Assembly (NCBI GenBank): GCA_934378025.1
Contig: CAKRPM010000027.1
Span: 1 to 10,310, forward strand
DNA from: an uncultured Eubacteriales bacterium
GTDB taxonomy: Bacteria; Bacillota; Clostridia; Oscillospirales; QAKW01
Direction of reading: 5' to 3'
DNA length: 10,310 bases
Below are positions 1-6,629 of the stretch, one piece after another. The notes beneath the pieces were generated by a model. The model was not told the DNA's origin. It did not search any database and saw only the letters and a list, made by a program, of their open reading frames with translations. Position numbers and translations under genes: made by a program. How positions within the stretch are numbered: position 1 is the first letter of the stretch; every line of letters starts with the position of its first letter.

Positions 1-146
1 ACTGTAAGCAGTACAATGTCCGGATGGATGCGGATCATTTCATCCGCCGCAAGGGTTTTGAATACCGTGATATCGTATCCGTGCGCCCCTATAAAATTCA
101 AAAGCATTTCATCGGCAACGCCGAACCAAGCAATTTTTTTCATCAT
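1..146 (-). CDS. unidentified protein, N-terminal part only (runs off left edge)
   Basis: About 48 residues are visible, beginning MKKIAWFGVADEM and ending DIVLLTV at the window edge. The gene is incomplete. It lies 10 nt after the stop of the XRE regulator on the same strand, with a GGA ribosome site overlapping that junction, so the two are very likely co-transcribed. Two adjacent ATG codons (144-146 and 141-143) could start it; the longer choice is given. The pattern of a hydrophobic strand (KIAWFGV), a helix-forming stretch, a second strand (YDITVF) and a third strand (DIVLLTV) resembles the start of a Rossmann-like or receiver-like fold. That is only a fold impression, and I do not recognise the family. 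Codon use and good hydrophobic periodicity support real coding. Confidence 0.6.
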   Translation of the reverse strand, partial: MMKKIAWFGVADEMLLNFIGAHGYDITVFKTLAADEMIRIHPDIVLLT

Positions 147-156
147 TCATTCCAAA

Positions 157-339
157 CTATTTTTGCAAGTAACTCAGTGAAACATTATAGAGTTTGGCAA
201 GAGCTTCCAGCTCTTCCGTCCGAGGGGTGAGCTCCCCTTTTTCCATCAAAGCATACATCGGCCGAGGACAGCCGATCGCCCGCGCCACATCGACTTGCGT
301 TAACCCGCGCATTTTTCTGAGCTTTTTTAAATCTACCAT
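157..339 (-). CDS. small XRE-family helix-turn-helix regulator
   Basis: A 60-residue protein consisting almost only of a Cro/C1-type DNA-binding domain. Residues 4-14 (LKKLRKMRGLT) form helix 1. QVDVARAIGCPRPMYALMEKG (15-35) is the helix-turn-helix with the typical Q..vA...g....y...E.G pattern. TPRTEELEALAKLYNVSL closes the five-helix bundle. No ligand or dimerisation domain follows, as in short phage-type or toxin/antitoxin-type repressors. The ATG at 337-339 is chosen because GGGAC lies about 6 nt upstream. An in-frame TTG at 358-360 would add seven residues (LKKRDKN) without a good ribosome site. It is the first gene of a two-gene unit with the unidentified gene at the left edge and has its own strong promoter. 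Autoregulation through sites near that promoter is plausible but not shown. Its target and inducer are unknown. Confidence 0.85.
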   Translation of the reverse strand: MVDLKKLRKMRGLTQVDVARAIGCPRPMYALMEKGELTPRTEELEALAKLYNVSLSYLQK

Positions 340-357
340 ATTTTTGTCCCGTTTTTT

Positions 358-367
358 CAAAATTTTG
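358..367. promoter_or_regulatory. possible operator: 10-bp perfect palindrome near the XRE start site
   Basis: CAAAATTTTG is a perfect palindrome placed about 4-13 nt after the expected start of the XRE transcript. Short repressors of this type often bind dyads overlapping their own promoter. The surrounding DNA is A/T-rich, so a chance palindrome is quite possible. This is offered only as a candidate autoregulatory site. Confidence 0.25.
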
Positions 368-376
368 CCACAAAAA

Positions 377-405
377 AGTATAGTATTTTTTCATTTTCTT
401 GTCAA
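377..405 (-). promoter_or_regulatory. sigma-A promoter of the XRE gene pair
   Basis: Reading the minus strand, TTGACA (405-400) is followed by 17 bp and TATACT (382-377). This is a near-consensus sigma-A promoter. Transcription would start near 370, leaving a leader of about 30 nt before the XRE ATG. It points away from the pheST promoter, with about 92 bp between the two -35 boxes. I see nothing else convincing in that spacer (406-497). Confidence 0.85.
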
Positions 406-497
406 TAGCAACCGATCAAAAATTACAAATATTTTGTCGGGTATCCGGGCTGCGTCACAAAAATAAAGTTTGCGCTTTGAATTGTAAAAGTGCCCCC

Positions 498-526
498 TTG
501 ACTTTTCGGCAAAAAAACGGTACAAT
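498..526 (+). promoter_or_regulatory. sigma-A promoter of pheST
   Basis: TTGACT (498-503), 17 bp, then TACAAT (521-526). The expected start is near 533, only a few bases before the first strand of the T-box stem I (536). This is the geometry expected of a T-box leader transcript. Confidence 0.85.
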
Positions 527-532
527 AAAACA

Positions 533-773
533 AATGCTATGAAGAAGGCGGCCTTTTTTGCACGCCGTAAAAAGAGAGCGGGCGTCCCCGGCTGAAAGCG
601 TCCGTATACGGAGAAAAAAGTGCCTTTCCCTTTGGAGCAGGGCAGGGGAAAACATGAGTAGTCTGTCCCGGACGGAACCCCGTTATCGGTTGAGTCAAGC
701 GCCCGCTTCGGCGGGAATATAGGTGGTACCGCGAGAGGTAAGTCCTCGTCCTATTTTGGGACGGGGATTTTTT
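533..773 (+). promoter_or_regulatory. T-box leader (tRNA-Phe sensing) of pheST
   Basis: A T-box riboswitch senses uncharged tRNA by codon-anticodon pairing in stem I and by pairing of the tRNA acceptor end with the T-box bulge, and then allows read-through into synthetase genes. Visible parts in order: stem I base GCTATGAAG (536-544) with CTTTGGAGC (630-638); AGAGAG (573-578) below the distal helix CGGGCG/CGTCCG (579-584/599-604), whose loop contains GCTGAAAG; a TTC triplet at 626-628, the likely phenylalanine specifier just before the closing strand; the stem II-region motif CCGTTATC (680-687) then TGAGT; a stem III hairpin CCCGC-TTCG-GCGGG (702-715); and the hallmark AGGTGGTACCGCG (721-733). 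The antiterminator can form by ATAGG (719-723) with CCTAT (750-754) and CGAG (732-735) with CTCG (745-748), which excludes the terminator. The specifier choice is inferred, but the class is clear. Confidence 0.95.
743..773 (+). terminator. intrinsic terminator of the pheST T-box
   Basis: TCCTCGTCC (743-751) pairs with GGACGGGGA (759-767), with one G-U pair, and is followed by six T. Its 5' arm overlaps the antiterminator strands, so the two folds are mutually exclusive. It stops transcription when tRNA-Phe is charged. Confidence 0.93.
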
Positions 774-819
774 ATTTTATAAAATGTTACGCCGCGCTGC
801 GGCGGAAACGGAGGTTTAT

Positions 820-1845
820 ATGAAAGGAAAAATTGAGCAAATCAGGGCGGAAATCGAGGAAAAAATCGACGCGATAAAATCCTCGAGCGATTTGCAGGAA
901 ATTCGCAAAAGCTTTTTGGATAACAAAGAGGGGAAAATTTCCGGCTTGATGAAAGGCATGCGCGATCTGCCCAAGGAGGAGCGCCCGCAGTTCGGCAAAG
1001 TGGTGAACGAGCTGAAGGGATGGGCGCTGGAGCAGTTTGAAAAGGCGGACGCCGCCGTGAAAAAGGCGGAGCTGGCGGCCAAAAACGAAAGTGAACAGGT
1101 GGACGTCACGATGCCGGCCGTTCAGAATAAAATCGGGGCGCTGCATCCGATTACCATGGTGAAAAATCAGTTGATCGATATTTTCGCCGGGATGGGCTTT
1201 CAAATCTATGAGGGCAGAGAAATCGAAACGGATTACTACAATTTTACGGCGCTGAACACGCCGAAGGATCATCCCGCGCGCGATATGCAGGACACGTTTT
1301 ATATTACGGAGGATTTGTTGCTGCGCACCCAGACTTCCACAGGGCAAATTCACGTAATGGAAAATACCAAACCGCCCATTAAAATTTTGTCGCCGGGCAG
1401 TGTGTTCCGCTCGGATGACGACGCGACCCATTCGCCCATGTTCACCCAAATGGAGGGTTTGGTGGTGGATCGCGGCATTTCGGTCTGCGATTTGCAGGGG
1501 ATGCTGGATCTGTTTGTAAAACAGGTGTTCGGCCCCGAGGTACGCACGCGGCTGCGCCCCTCCTATTTTCCCTTTACCGAACCGTCGGTGGAAGTGGACG
1601 TTTCGTGCTTTGAATGCGGCGGAAAGGGCTGCCGCTTATGCAAGGGCACCGGTTGGATTGAAGTGTTGGGCGCCGGCATGGTTAACCGCCATGTACTGGA
1701 AAACTGCGGCATTGATCCGCAAGAATACAGCGGTTTTGCGTTCGGCATGGGCATCGAGCGGATTGCGATGCTGAAATACGGCATCAATAACATCAAGGCG
1801 CTGTTTGAATCGGATACGCGTTTTGCAGAGCAATTTAAGGATTAA
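820..1845 (+). CDS. pheS: phenylalanyl-tRNA synthetase alpha subunit
   Basis: Catalytic subunit of the cytoplasmic alpha2-beta2 enzyme that charges tRNA-Phe using ATP. At 341 residues it has the usual bacterial length. An N-terminal coiled-coil arm (residues about 1-95, rich in K/E/A) contacts tRNA. The class II synthetase core begins at about 105 (GALHPIT). Motif 2 is around [20 protein letters not shown] (196-215). Motif 3 is [14 protein letters not shown] (305-318). The Ala at 307 is the residue that normally restricts the pocket to phenylalanine. Four cysteines (C263, C266, C271, C274) form the CxxC-x4-CxxC cluster common in Firmicute PheS. The start is the ATG at 820, with GGAGG five bases upstream. 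An in-frame ATG at 784 would add 12 residues but sits directly after the leader terminator without a ribosome site. The gene is controlled by the T-box leader, and pheT follows 14 nt downstream. Confidence 0.97.
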   Translation: MKGKIEQIRAEIEEKIDAIKSSSDLQEIRKSFLDNKEGKISGLMKGMRDLPKEERPQFGKVVNELKGWALEQFEKADAAVKKAELAAKNESEQVDVTMPAVQNKIGALHPITMVKNQLIDIFAGMGFQIYEGREIETDYYNFTALNTPKDHPARDMQDTFYITEDLLLRTQTSTGQIHVMENTKPPIKILSPGSVFRSDDDATHSPMFTQMEGLVVDRGISVCDLQGMLDLFVKQVFGPEVRTRLRPSYFPFTEPSVEVDVSCFECGGKGCRLCKGTGWIEVLGAGMVNRHVLENCGIDPQEYSGFAFGMGIERIAMLKYGINNIKALFESDTRFAEQFKD

Positions 1846-1859
1846 GGAGGGACAAAATC

Positions 1860-4280
1860 ATGTTAGCACCGCTGAGTTGGTTAAAAGAATATGTAGAGAT
1901 CGACGTCACGGCCGAGCAGCTTCAGGAAAAGCTGTTCGGTGCGGGGTTTGAAGTGGAAGAATTGATTGAAGTCGGTCGGGATATTTCGGGCGTTGTGGTC
2001 GGTCAGGTTATTTCCTGCGATCTGATTCCCGATACGCACATTCACGTTTGCAAGGTGGACTGCGGTCCGCACGGCGTTTTGCAGATTTGCTGCGGCGCGG
2101 ACAATGTGGCGGTCGGCGGGAAATACCCCGTGGCCTTGGTCGGCGCGACGGTTTATCAAACCGCGCGGGATCATGAAACGATTGAAGGGGTCATGACCAT
2201 TAAAAAGGGAAAACTGCGCGGCGAGGAAAGCAACGGCATGCTTTGCTCGGGCGTTGAAATCGGACTGAATGAGGATTTATATCCCGGTGCCGGATATTGC
2301 GGCTTGCTGGTGCTGCCCGAGGACGCAGTGCCGGGGGCGGATGTCAAACCGATTGTGGGCTTGGACGACTACATTTTTGATATCGGACTGACGGCCAATC
2401 GCCCCGATTGCCAGAGCATGATCGGCATGGCGCGCGAAGTGGCGGCCGTGTTGAAAAAAGAGTTCAAAATGCCGCCGTTGGATTACAAAGAGAGCGGAAA
2501 GCAAATTAACTTTACAGTCAAAGTGGAAGCGCCTGATCTTTGCCCGCGTTATATCGGCCACTATGTCAGCGATATTACCATCGGCCCCTCGCCCGCCAAA
2601 ATGCGTCGGCTGCTGGCGTTGGTGGGGATTCGCTCGATTTCCAACATCGTTGATATTACCAACTTTGTATTAAAGGAATTCGGCCAGCCGATGCACGCGT
2701 TCGATTTGCGCATGCTGGAAAACCATTCCATCATCGTGCGCCGCGCCCATAAAGGGGAAAAAATCGTTACGCTGGATGAAAAAGAGTTTACCTTATCGGA
2801 GGAGCATCTGGTCATTTGCGACGGCCAAAAGCCGGTGGCGCTGGCGGGCATTATGGGCGGATTAAATTCCGAGATTACCAACGACACCCAAGAGGTCTTT
2901 TTTGAGGCGGCGAAATTTGCCAGAGATAACATCCGCCGCACCTCCCGGGCGCTGGGGCAAAGCAGTGATTCCAGCGCACGTTATGAAAAAGGCGTCGATG
3001 AATACAGCACCATTTTGGGGATGCAGCGCGCGCTGCATTTGATTGATCAGTTGGGCTGCGGCAAGGTCAGCTCGACGCATATTGTGGCGGCGGCCGGCGA
3101 CGAGCCGACGGCGCATGCGCTGGAGGTCAGTGTAACCAAGCTGAACAATTTGTTGGGCATCACCGTGCCGGAGGCGGAAATCATCCGTCATTTGGCAGCG
3201 TTGGATTTTGCCCCCGAAATTCACGGCGATACGCTGCGGGTGATGGTGCCGCCCTACCGCGAGGATATTGACGGCCATGTTTCGGATATTGCCGAAGAGG
3301 TCATTCGCAGCTACGGATATGAGCATATTACCCCGCGCTTTTTAAGCACGGCGTCGGTGACGGCGGGCGGCCGAAACGACGCGCAGCGCCTGGCCCTGCG
3401 GCTTAAAAATGTTTTGGTGCGTCAGGGATACTATGAATCCGTATTTTATTCGTTCTATTCTCCCAAGGATTTTGACATGCTGCATTTGCCCCAGGACGCA
3501 CCGGAGCGCAAAGCGATCAAAATTTTAAATCCGATCAGCGAGGATCTTTCCGTGATGCGAACCATGCTGACGCCGTCGATGCTTCATGCGGTGGTGCGCA
3601 ATTTGCGGCGCGGCAATACCGAGGGACGGTTTTTTGAACTGGGCAGAACATTTCTGGCGGATACGCTGCCGCCGGTGGAATATCCCAAAGAAAACAGCGT
3701 TCTTTGCATCGGCGCATTCGGCGAAAAAGAGAATTTCTTTACCGCCAAGGGAGCCGTGGAGGCCATTGCCGAGAATTTCGGTTTGACGTTTGAGTACAAA
3801 AAGGCCGCCCGTCCGTATCTCCATCCCGGCATGACGGCGGAAATTTATGCGGGCGAGCGCTGTGTGGGCGTCATCGGCGCGCTGGCGCATGATGTCGCAG
3901 CAGAGCTGGCGATTGAAAAGCCGGTCTTTTTGACGGAAATCGATATGGACTCTTTACTGCCGAAGCTGAGCGAGCGCATTGTGTACCGTCCGCTGCCCCG
4001 CTTTGCGGCGGAAAGCCGTGATTTGGCCTTGGTGATGGACGAGGCGGTTTGCTGCGGCGAGGTGCAAAAAGCCATTGCCTCTTGCTGCAAGTATATCAAA
4101 TCCGTAACGCTCTTTGACGTGTATCGCGACGCTTTGCGTATCGGCACGGGTAAAAAGAGCATGGCCTTTACCATCGTCTTTTCGCCCGAGGATCATGAGT
4201 TTACGGGAAAAGAAATCGATAAGTATATTGACAAAATTCTGCGCAAGCTGCAGCACACAATGAATATTTCGCTTCGGTAA
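1860..4280 (+). CDS. pheT: phenylalanyl-tRNA synthetase beta subunit
   Basis: Non-catalytic partner of PheS. It supplies tRNA binding and editing of Tyr mis-charged onto tRNA-Phe. At 806 residues it is full length. Domains in order: N-terminal B1 segment (MLAPLSWLKEYV); OB-fold tRNA-binding domain at about 42-150 (VVVGQVIS..HIHVCKVDCG..QICCGADNV); NRPDCQSMIGMAREVA at 180-195; B3/B4 editing region at about 215-385 with EFGQPMHAFD (273-282) and AGIMGGLNSEI (329-339); B5 domain at about 410-485 ending IAEEVIRSYGYEHITP; catalytic-like region; and the C-terminal FDX-ACB anticodon-binding domain at about 712-806 (LPRFAAESRDLALVMDE to the end). AAGGAGG lies 9 nt before the ATG, directly at the pheS stop, so the pair is translationally linked. 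No anomalies were seen. Confidence 0.97.
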   Translation: MLAPLSWLKEYVEIDVTAEQLQEKLFGAGFEVEELIEVGRDISGVVVGQVISCDLIPDTHIHVCKVDCGPHGVLQICCGADNVAVGGKYPVALVGATVYQTARDHETIEGVMTIKKGKLRGEESNGMLCSGVEIGLNEDLYPGAGYCGLLVLPEDAVPGADVKPIVGLDDYIFDIGLTANRPDCQSMIGMAREVAAVLKKEFKMPPLDYKESGKQINFTVKVEAPDLCPRYIGHYVSDITIGPSPAKMRRLLALVGIRSISNIVDITNFVLKEFGQPMHAFDLRMLENHSIIVRRAHKGEKIVTLDEKEFTLSEEHLVICDGQKPVALAGIMGGLNSEITNDTQEVFFEAAKFARDNIRRTSRALGQSSDSSARYEKGVDEYSTILGMQRALHLIDQLGCGKVSSTHIVAAAGDEPTAHALEVSVTKLNNLLGITVPEAEIIRHLAALDFAPEIHGDTLRVMVPPYREDIDGHVSDIAEEVIRSYGYEHITPRFLSTASVTAGGRNDAQRLALRLKNVLVRQGYYESVFYSFYSPKDFDMLHLPQDAPERKAIKILNPISEDLSVMRTMLTPSMLHAVVRNLRRGNTEGRFFELGRTFLADTLPPVEYPKENSVLCIGAFGEKENFFTAKGAVEAIAENFGLTFEYKKAARPYLHPGMTAEIYAGERCVGVIGALAHDVAAELAIEKPVFLTEIDMDSLLPKLSERIVYRPLPRFAAESRDLALVMDEAVCCGEVQKAIASCCKYIKSVTLFDVYRDALRIGTGKKSMAFTIVFSPEDHEFTGKEIDKYIDKILRKLQHTMNISLR

Positions 4281-4293
4281 ACGATCGGAAACG

Positions 4294-4326
4294 AAAAAAA
4301 GCAAGCCGTCCGTACAGACGGCTTGC
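4294..4326 (-). terminator. hairpin just after pheT; terminator only in the minus direction
   Basis: A perfect 10-bp stem, GCAAGCCGTC (4301-4310) with GACGGCTTGC (4317-4326) and a 6-base loop. It is followed by seven T only when read on the minus strand (A-run at 4294-4300). On the plus strand the bases after the stem are GCGATACGG, so it is a poor terminator for pheST. It may act as a back-up stop for transcription leaking out of the pot operon towards pheT, or as a 3'-end stabilising hairpin for the pheT message. Confidence 0.6.
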
Positions 4327-4360
4327 GCGATACGGAAATTGGAAAGGATGGGCGGTTTTT

Positions 4361-4522
4361 ATGATCATCAAGGCGATCTTGGCAGTGCTCGGCGTGGCAC
4401 TGGGCGTCGGAACGCTGACGGCGGCGCATCGGCATCAAAAGAAGGTATGTGCGGTTTGTGCGGCGGCTTTTGTGCTTTTTTGCATTGCGGCACTGATTGC
4501 CAAGATGTATAAAGTGATATAG
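4361..4522 (+). CDS. possible small membrane protein with two transmembrane helices
   Basis: A 53-residue reading frame. It starts MIIKAILAVLGVALGVGTLT (helix 1, about residues 3-21), continues with a short basic turn AAHRHQKK, then a second hydrophobic helix from about V29 to A47, and a basic end KMYKVI. There are three cysteines. The hydrophobic-basic-hydrophobic layout is that of a small hairpin membrane protein with a positive loop. The ribosome site is imperfect: GGGCGG about 5 nt upstream, or AAAGGA about 12 nt upstream. It lies between pheT and the bidirectional terminator, so it could be read through from pheST if the hairpin at 4294-4326 does not stop plus-strand transcription. No family was recognised. 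An overlapping alternative frame from the ATG at 4348 gives a glycine/cysteine-rich product that looks less natural. Confidence 0.5.
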   Translation: MIIKAILAVLGVALGVGTLTAAHRHQKKVCAVCAAAFVLFCIAALIAKMYKVI

Positions 4523-4574
4523 CTTTACAGCCATGCGGATCGATTTTATCGGCGTTTCGCTCTCTTTCAATTAC

Positions 4575-4612
4575 AAAAAAGGAATCTGTGCAAAAGCACA
4601 GATTCCTTTTTT
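4575..4612. terminator. bidirectional intrinsic terminator between the pheST and pot units
   Basis: GGAATCTGTG (4581-4590), loop CAAAAG, CACAGATTCC (4597-4606). This perfect 10-bp stem is flanked by six A on the left and six T on the right, so it terminates both converging transcripts. It lies 24 nt after the potD stop on the minus strand and about 60 nt after the small open frame on the plus strand. Confidence 0.92.
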
Positions 4613-4650
4613 GGTAGTATCGCTCGATTCCTTTTTTAGTAGTACCGCTC
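4601..4650. repeat. 25-bp tandem duplication across the potD 3' end and terminator arm
   Basis: Positions 4601-4625 and 4626-4650 are direct adjacent copies that differ at two positions (G to A at repeat position 13 and T to C at position 20). The right copy holds the last codons of potD (Arg-Tyr-Tyr-stop) and the left copy holds the right arm and T-run of the terminator. On the minus strand the left copy reads CGA TAC TAC CAA where the right copy reads CGG TAC TAC TAA, so one copy keeps the stop and the other lacks it. Confidence 0.85.
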
Positions 4651-5838
4651 GCGCATTTTTTTACGAATGATTTTCCAGACCATCAGCGCGATAAGAAAAG
4701 CGACAATGGCGATGCTGAGTACATAAATCCAGGGTTCAATGGAATTTTGAATTTTCAGCTTTTCCCACAGTGTATTGCTGTAGGACAGCGTTTCGGCGGG
4801 GAGGTTTTCATAATAGGTGCAGGGGTAGCGATCGTTTTCCGGGTAAAGAATGGCAAAGGCGTCCGGATGAATTTCGGCCATACATTCCCGATATTCCTCG
4901 CTTTCGGTCACCAGCGTGTTGGGGGAGGCGTAGTAGGTATACTCCGCATTGGCCACCGCCGGTTCTTCGGAAAGCATAAAATCAATATACCGTTCCGCCA
5001 CTTCTTTTTGTCGGGTGGTGGTCGGAATACAAAATGCGTCCATATATACATTGGTGCCCTCCGGCGGATAGAGGAAGGCAAGGACGTCGTTATCCTCGTA
5101 CATGGAAAGGAAATCACCGGCATAATACGGGGCGATGGCAGCCGATCCATTTTTCATTTTATTAAAAATTTCGTCCATGACGTAGCTTTGAATGAGCGGC
5201 TTTTGAAGGCTCAGCGCCTCGGCCGCGCGGTCCCATTGCTCGGGAAGCGTCGTGTTTACATCAATTCCGGCACGGTACATGGCGGTGCCGAATGCGTCCC
5301 TGGGATTGTTAAACTGCAAAATTTTGCCCTTATATTTTTCGTTCCACATAATGTCCCAACCCGTTACGTCCTCGGCGTCGGTCATCTCCGTATTGTAAAT
5401 AATGCCGACCATTCCGTAGGTGTAGGGGACGGAGTAGGCATTTTGCGGGTCATAAAAAAGGCCTTTATGCTGACTTCCGATATATTGATAGTTGGGAATG
5501 TTTTTAAAATCCAGCTTTTCCAGCATCCCCTCGCTGATCATGCGCGCAATCATGTAATCGGAGGGTACCACCACATCATAGGAGGTGGCCCCGGTTTTCA
5601 GCTTATTGTACATATCCTCGTTGCTGGCATAGGTGGTATAATTGACCTTTACGCGCACGCCGTAGGTTTCGTAATAGTATTCTTCAAAGGCGGCGTTTAC
5701 ATCCAGCGTATCCTCGCTGCCGTCCGAAATATACTGCCCCCAGTTGTAGACATTCAGCGTAACGGCTTTTTCGCTTTTTCGGCAACCGGTCAACGGCAGC
5801 AGAAGGAGCAGTGAAATCAGAAGAAAAAAACGTTTCAT
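4636..5838 (-). CDS. potD: polyamine ABC transporter, substrate-binding lipoprotein with extra C-terminal membrane helix
   Basis: Surface receptor of the spermidine/putrescine-type importer encoded by the same operon. At 400 residues it is longer than the roughly 350 of E. coli PotD. A type II signal peptide (MKRFF then a leucine-rich stretch) ends in lipobox LTGC, with the lipidated Cys at 19. The mature fold starts LNVYNWGQYI and keeps family landmarks: YDVVVPSDYM (88-96), NNPRDAFGTA (177-186), YMDAFCIP (265-272), YYASPN (302-307). By recalled alignment to E. coli PotD, several pocket positions differ (N178 for Asp168, D181 for Glu171, Tyr for Trp229 and Trp255), while the Asp equivalent to Asp257 is kept (D267). 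Polyamine binding is therefore likely but the exact ligand is open. Residues 369-391 form a clear transmembrane helix followed by a basic tail IIRKKMRERYY, giving a possible second anchor. AAGGAG precedes the ATG, and the start overlaps the potC stop as ATGA. Confidence 0.9.
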   Translation of the reverse strand: MKRFFLLISLLLLLPLTGCRKSEKAVTLNVYNWGQYISDGSEDTLDVNAAFEEYYYETYGVRVKVNYTTYASNEDMYNKLKTGATSYDVVVPSDYMIARMISEGMLEKLDFKNIPNYQYIGSQHKGLFYDPQNAYSVPYTYGMVGIIYNTEMTDAEDVTGWDIMWNEKYKGKILQFNNPRDAFGTAMYRAGIDVNTTLPEQWDRAAEALSLQKPLIQSYVMDEIFNKMKNGSAAIAPYYAGDFLSMYEDNDVLAFLYPPEGTNVYMDAFCIPTTTRQKEVAERYIDFMLSEEPAVANAEYTYYASPNTLVTESEEYRECMAEIHPDAFAILYPENDRYPCTYYENLPAETLSYSNTLWEKLKIQNSIEPWIYVLSIAIVAFLIALMVWKIIRKKMRERYY

Positions 5839-6629
5839 TTTCGGCTCCTTTCTTTGCCGCCCAGCACGTTGGACAAAATCAAAAGAATTAAAACGCTCAG
5901 CACAATCAGGGCGCTCAGTGCGTAAATATCCGGTTTTACCTCTTTTTTGGTCATGGAGTAAATCAACAGCGGCAAGGTTTGATAGCTGCTGCCGGTGGTA
6001 AAATAACTGATGACAAAATCGTCCAACGAAAGGGTAAACGCCATGATAAACCCGCTGACAACACCGCCCATAATATTGGGCAGTTCCACTTTAAAAAAGG
6101 AGGAAACGGGCGTACATCCCAAATCCTGCGCCGCTTCCGGCAGCGCCCGATCCAACTGACGGATGCGGGGCGTAACCGACAAAATTACATAGGGCAGGCA
6201 AAAGGTAATGTGTGCAATCAAAAGGGTGGCAAAGCCCAGCTTTTCCGTCAGCCCCAGCAGCCCGCCGACAAACACAAACAGCAGCATCATGGAAATGCCC
6301 GTTACAATATCGGGATTCATCATCGGAATATTGGTGATAGAGCGGGTCAGCCCGCGGAGATATTTGTTTTTCATTTTGGAGATGCCGACGGCCGCCGCCG
6401 TCCCGATGACGGTGGAGATGATGCCGGCGCTGAATGCTAAAATCAGTGTGTTTTTCAAAGCGCCGAAGGCGTCGGCATTGTGAAACAGCTCGCGGTACCA
6501 ATACAGCGAAAGCCCGGTAAATCCGCCGGTGCTGCCCGATTTGTTAAAGGAAAATAAGATCAGCACCAAAATCGGGATATACAAAATCCCGAAAACCAGC
6601 CACAGATAGATTTTTGAAAGAATTTTCAC
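5835..6629 (-). CDS. potC: polyamine ABC transporter permease PotC
   Basis: Second inner permease of the importer (264 residues, normal length), with about six transmembrane helices beginning at residues 8-28. The cytoplasmic EAA loop that docks on the ATPase is at about 165-190 (EAAQDLGCTPVSSFFKVELP). The PotC-typical stretch FTLSLDDFVISYFTTG follows at 198-213. The start is GTG at 6627-6629 and overlaps the potB stop as GTGA, with GAGGA about 10 nt upstream. The stop overlaps the potD start by 4 nt. These overlaps imply translational coupling and fixed subunit ratios. No damage was seen. Confidence 0.94.
   Translation of the reverse strand: MKILSKIYLWLVFGILYIPILVLILFSFNKSGSTGGFTGLSLYWYRELFHNADAFGALKNTLILAFSAGIISTVIGTAAAVGISKMKNKYLRGLTRSITNIPMMNPDIVTGISMMLLFVFVGGLLGLTEKLGFATLLIAHITFCLPYVILSVTPRIRQLDRALPEAAQDLGCTPVSSFFKVELPNIMGGVVSGFIMAFTLSLDDFVISYFTTGSSYQTLPLLIYSMTKKEVKPDIYALSALIVLSVLILLILSNVLGGKERSRK

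Noticed and set aside
24..230. 68-codon plus-strand frame at the left edge
   Set aside because: It overlaps both minus-strand genes, which have a promoter, ribosome sites and a recognisable HTH domain. It is a shadow frame.
784..819. 12-codon upstream extension of pheS
   Set aside because: There is no ribosome site at 784, which follows directly after the T-box terminator. GGAGG precedes the ATG at 820, and PheS proteins start there.
787..1449. 220-codon open frame on the minus strand opposite pheS
   Set aside because: It lies inside pheS, is His/Arg-rich, and has no ribosome site.
4193..4570. 125-codon minus-strand frame between potD and pheT
   Set aside because: It overlaps the end of pheT and the minus-oriented terminator, has no promoter or ribosome site, and its composition is that of an antisense frame.
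4747..5814. 355-codon open frame on the plus strand opposite potD
   Set aside because: It is antisense to a well-supported gene, has no ribosome site, and its product is a glycine/valine-rich mirror of potD codons with no recognisable domain.
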